Below are positions 12,688 through 13,713 of a stretch of 13,713 bases of DNA, one piece after another; within the stretch, counting starts at the first letter, position 1; each line of letters opens with the position of its first letter. The stretch spans positions 1 through 13,713 of the forward strand of contig CAZTYW010000055.1 in NCBI GenBank assembly GCA_964617695.1. The letters are read 5' to 3'. This DNA comes from CAZTYW01 sp964617695 (GTDB lineage Bacteria > Chloroflexota > Dehalococcoidia > UBA2247 > RBG-13-53-26). Below the pieces are notes generated by a model. The model did no database searches, had not been told where the DNA came from, and saw nothing but the letters and a program-made list of their open reading frames with translations. A program made the position numbers and the translations under genes.

Positions 12688-13713
12688 TCAGGCAACGGCG
12701 GCACGGAAGCGCCAGTACTGGTTGACGTTCCTGATAGCCTGGGCGGCTCGCTCCATGCTAGGATAGACGGGTATCCCCGCCTCGGCAACTCTGCTCTCTA
12801 TATCGAGCCTGTCTGTCTCCAACGAGCCCGGTGGAAGGACGACCACGACCGGCCTGGTCTGCTTTTGGGCGAAGTCAATGATGAGAGTGTTGACATCGTT
12901 CGTCATTGCCCTGCCCAGGAACCTTGAAAGTATGTCCGCGTTCTCATAAACGACGATGATATCGATTCGGGGATCGGCAGCCAGCAGCTCCATGGTCCGC
13001 TCGAGCGCGTGCGTGCTTCCCGATCGCTGACTGATGTCAACCGGGTTGCCCAGCACGCTGCCGACCTGGCCGAGCAGGTCAAGTAGCTGGCGGGCCGTTT
13101 TCTTACCTGGGGCTGGTACAGGCACTCCGGCGCTGGCGCAGGCATCTGCCGTCAACACTGCCTCGCCGCCCCCACCATCCGTAAGTCCACAGATGATACC
13201 GGCGTTTATTCTCTCGAGCCGGCCGGCTTTCTGAAACAGCAGGAGGGTATCGGCCAGCTCTTCCAGACCTTTTACCTCCACGGCGCCTGCCTGTTTCAGC
13301 GCCCACGACCAGACGCTGGGCGAGGCCGCCGGCGCTCCAGTGTGGGAGGCAGTGGCCCCGGCCTCTGCCTCTGTCCGGCCGCCTTTCCACACCACCACCG
13401 GTTTGATGCCGGAGGCAGCCCTGATCCTGTCGAACAGGGCGCGGCTGTCTCTTGGCCCTTCCAGGTACAGGCCGATGATTTCCGTCCTGGGATCGAGGGC
13501 CAGGTACTCCAGAAAGTCGGCGCTGCCCAGGTCGCAGCCGTTGCCCATGCTGATCACCTTGCTGAAGGCTATTCGCCGGGTTGAGCCGATCTCGAGCATC
13601 TTCCCTGCGTGTCCGCCGCTCTGGGTGATGTACCCGACGGAGCCGGGTCTTCCCAGCAGCGTCGAGGGGCCGCAGGGTATGCCGTGCTCCGGGCAGGAGA
13701 CCCCGATGCAGTT
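12688..13713 (-). CDS. ADP-forming acyl-CoA synthetase, alpha-type subunit (5' end missing)
   Basis: The final 341 codons of a gene whose start lies beyond the window. It matches the succinyl-CoA-ligase-like domains of NDP-forming acetate/acyl-CoA synthetases (COG1042), which interconvert acyl-CoA, ADP and phosphate with acid, ATP and CoA. From the first visible codon it reads NCIGV, then GYITQSGG (27-34), ISMGNGCDLGSADFLEYL (54-71) and YLEG. ASHTGAPA (122-129) follows, with His124 at the expected phosphohistidine position. GNPVDIS marks the second ligase domain. The N-terminal CoA-binding domain must be upstream. The stop at 12688 comes before any ATP-grasp domain, so the beta part is a separate gene, not found downstream. 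An internal ATG at 13597 would cut the fold and is not a start. Confidence 0.9.
   Translation of the reverse strand, partial: NCIGVSCPEHGIPCGPSTLLGRPGSVGYITQSGGHAGKMLEIGSTRRIAFSKVISMGNGCDLGSADFLEYLALDPRTEIIGLYLEGPRDSRALFDRIRAASGIKPVVVWKGGRTEAEAGATASHTGAPAASPSVWSWALKQAGAVEVKGLEELADTLLLFQKAGRLERINAGIICGLTDGGGGEAVLTADACASAGVPVPAPGKKTARQLLDLLGQVGSVLGNPVDISQRSGSTHALERTMELLAADPRIDIIVVYENADILSRFLGRAMTNDVNTLIIDFAQKQTRPVVVVLPPGSLETDRLDIESRVAEAGIPVYPSMERAAQAIRNVNQYWRFRAAVA

Overview
The window looks like a chromosomal segment from a moderately GC-rich, uncultured bacterium. Chloroflexota, perhaps Dehalococcoidia, is my best guess. The guess rests on the yebC-ruvC-ruvA cluster, an archaeal-type ADP-forming acyl-CoA synthetase subunit, and transporters without outer-membrane partners. 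It is an inference from gene content, and no marker gene here settles it. A run of exactly 100 N inside one gene shows that this is a scaffolded assembly, probably metagenomic.

Layout, left to right. 1-250: no gene that I can support. 251-327 (-): tRNA-Arg(UCU) with an encoded CCA and its own promoter. 373-1503 (-): a two-gene operon of small membrane proteins, one of the COG2426 family and one VTT/DedA-like. 1720-3573 (+): yebC, ruvC and ruvA, tightly packed. 3622-4308 (-): rnc (RNase III), convergent with ruvA. 4309-4718: a 410-base gap holding the promoter regions of rnc and of the next operon. 4719-6505 (+): a DrrA/DrrB-type ABC exporter with ATG/TGA overlap. 6641-7468 (+): a crotonase-family protein with its own promoter and ribosome binding site. 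7570-11453 (+): a TetR regulator, a LolD/MacB-type ATPase and an 804-residue FtsX-type permease, all overlapping end to end. The tetR gene is interrupted by the assembly gap. 11577-12023 (+): a GNAT acetyltransferase. 12133-12615 (-): a YfcE/MJ0936-type phosphoesterase. 12688-13713 (-): an ADP-forming acyl-CoA synthetase alpha-type subunit whose 5' end runs off the window.

How the genes fit together. YebC (translation or regulation) and RuvC/RuvA (Holliday junction processing) form a housekeeping operon without ruvB. Two unrelated ABC exporters lie about 1.8 kb apart: a DrrAB-type pair, and a MacB-like pair under an apparently autoregulated TetR. The tetR promoter overlaps an 18-bp imperfect palindrome, which suggests a substrate-inducible efflux unit. 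The crotonase and the acyl-CoA synthetase subunit point to acyl-CoA metabolism, but they are 5 kb apart on opposite strands and nothing links them directly.

I see no CRISPR array, insertion sequence, phage module or clear defence system. The points most worth a second look are the artefactual duplication at the gap in tetR, the tetR operator, two enzymes with substituted catalytic residues (RNase III and the crotonase), and the pairing of two possibly fold-related membrane proteins. None of these is strong evidence for a wholly new system.
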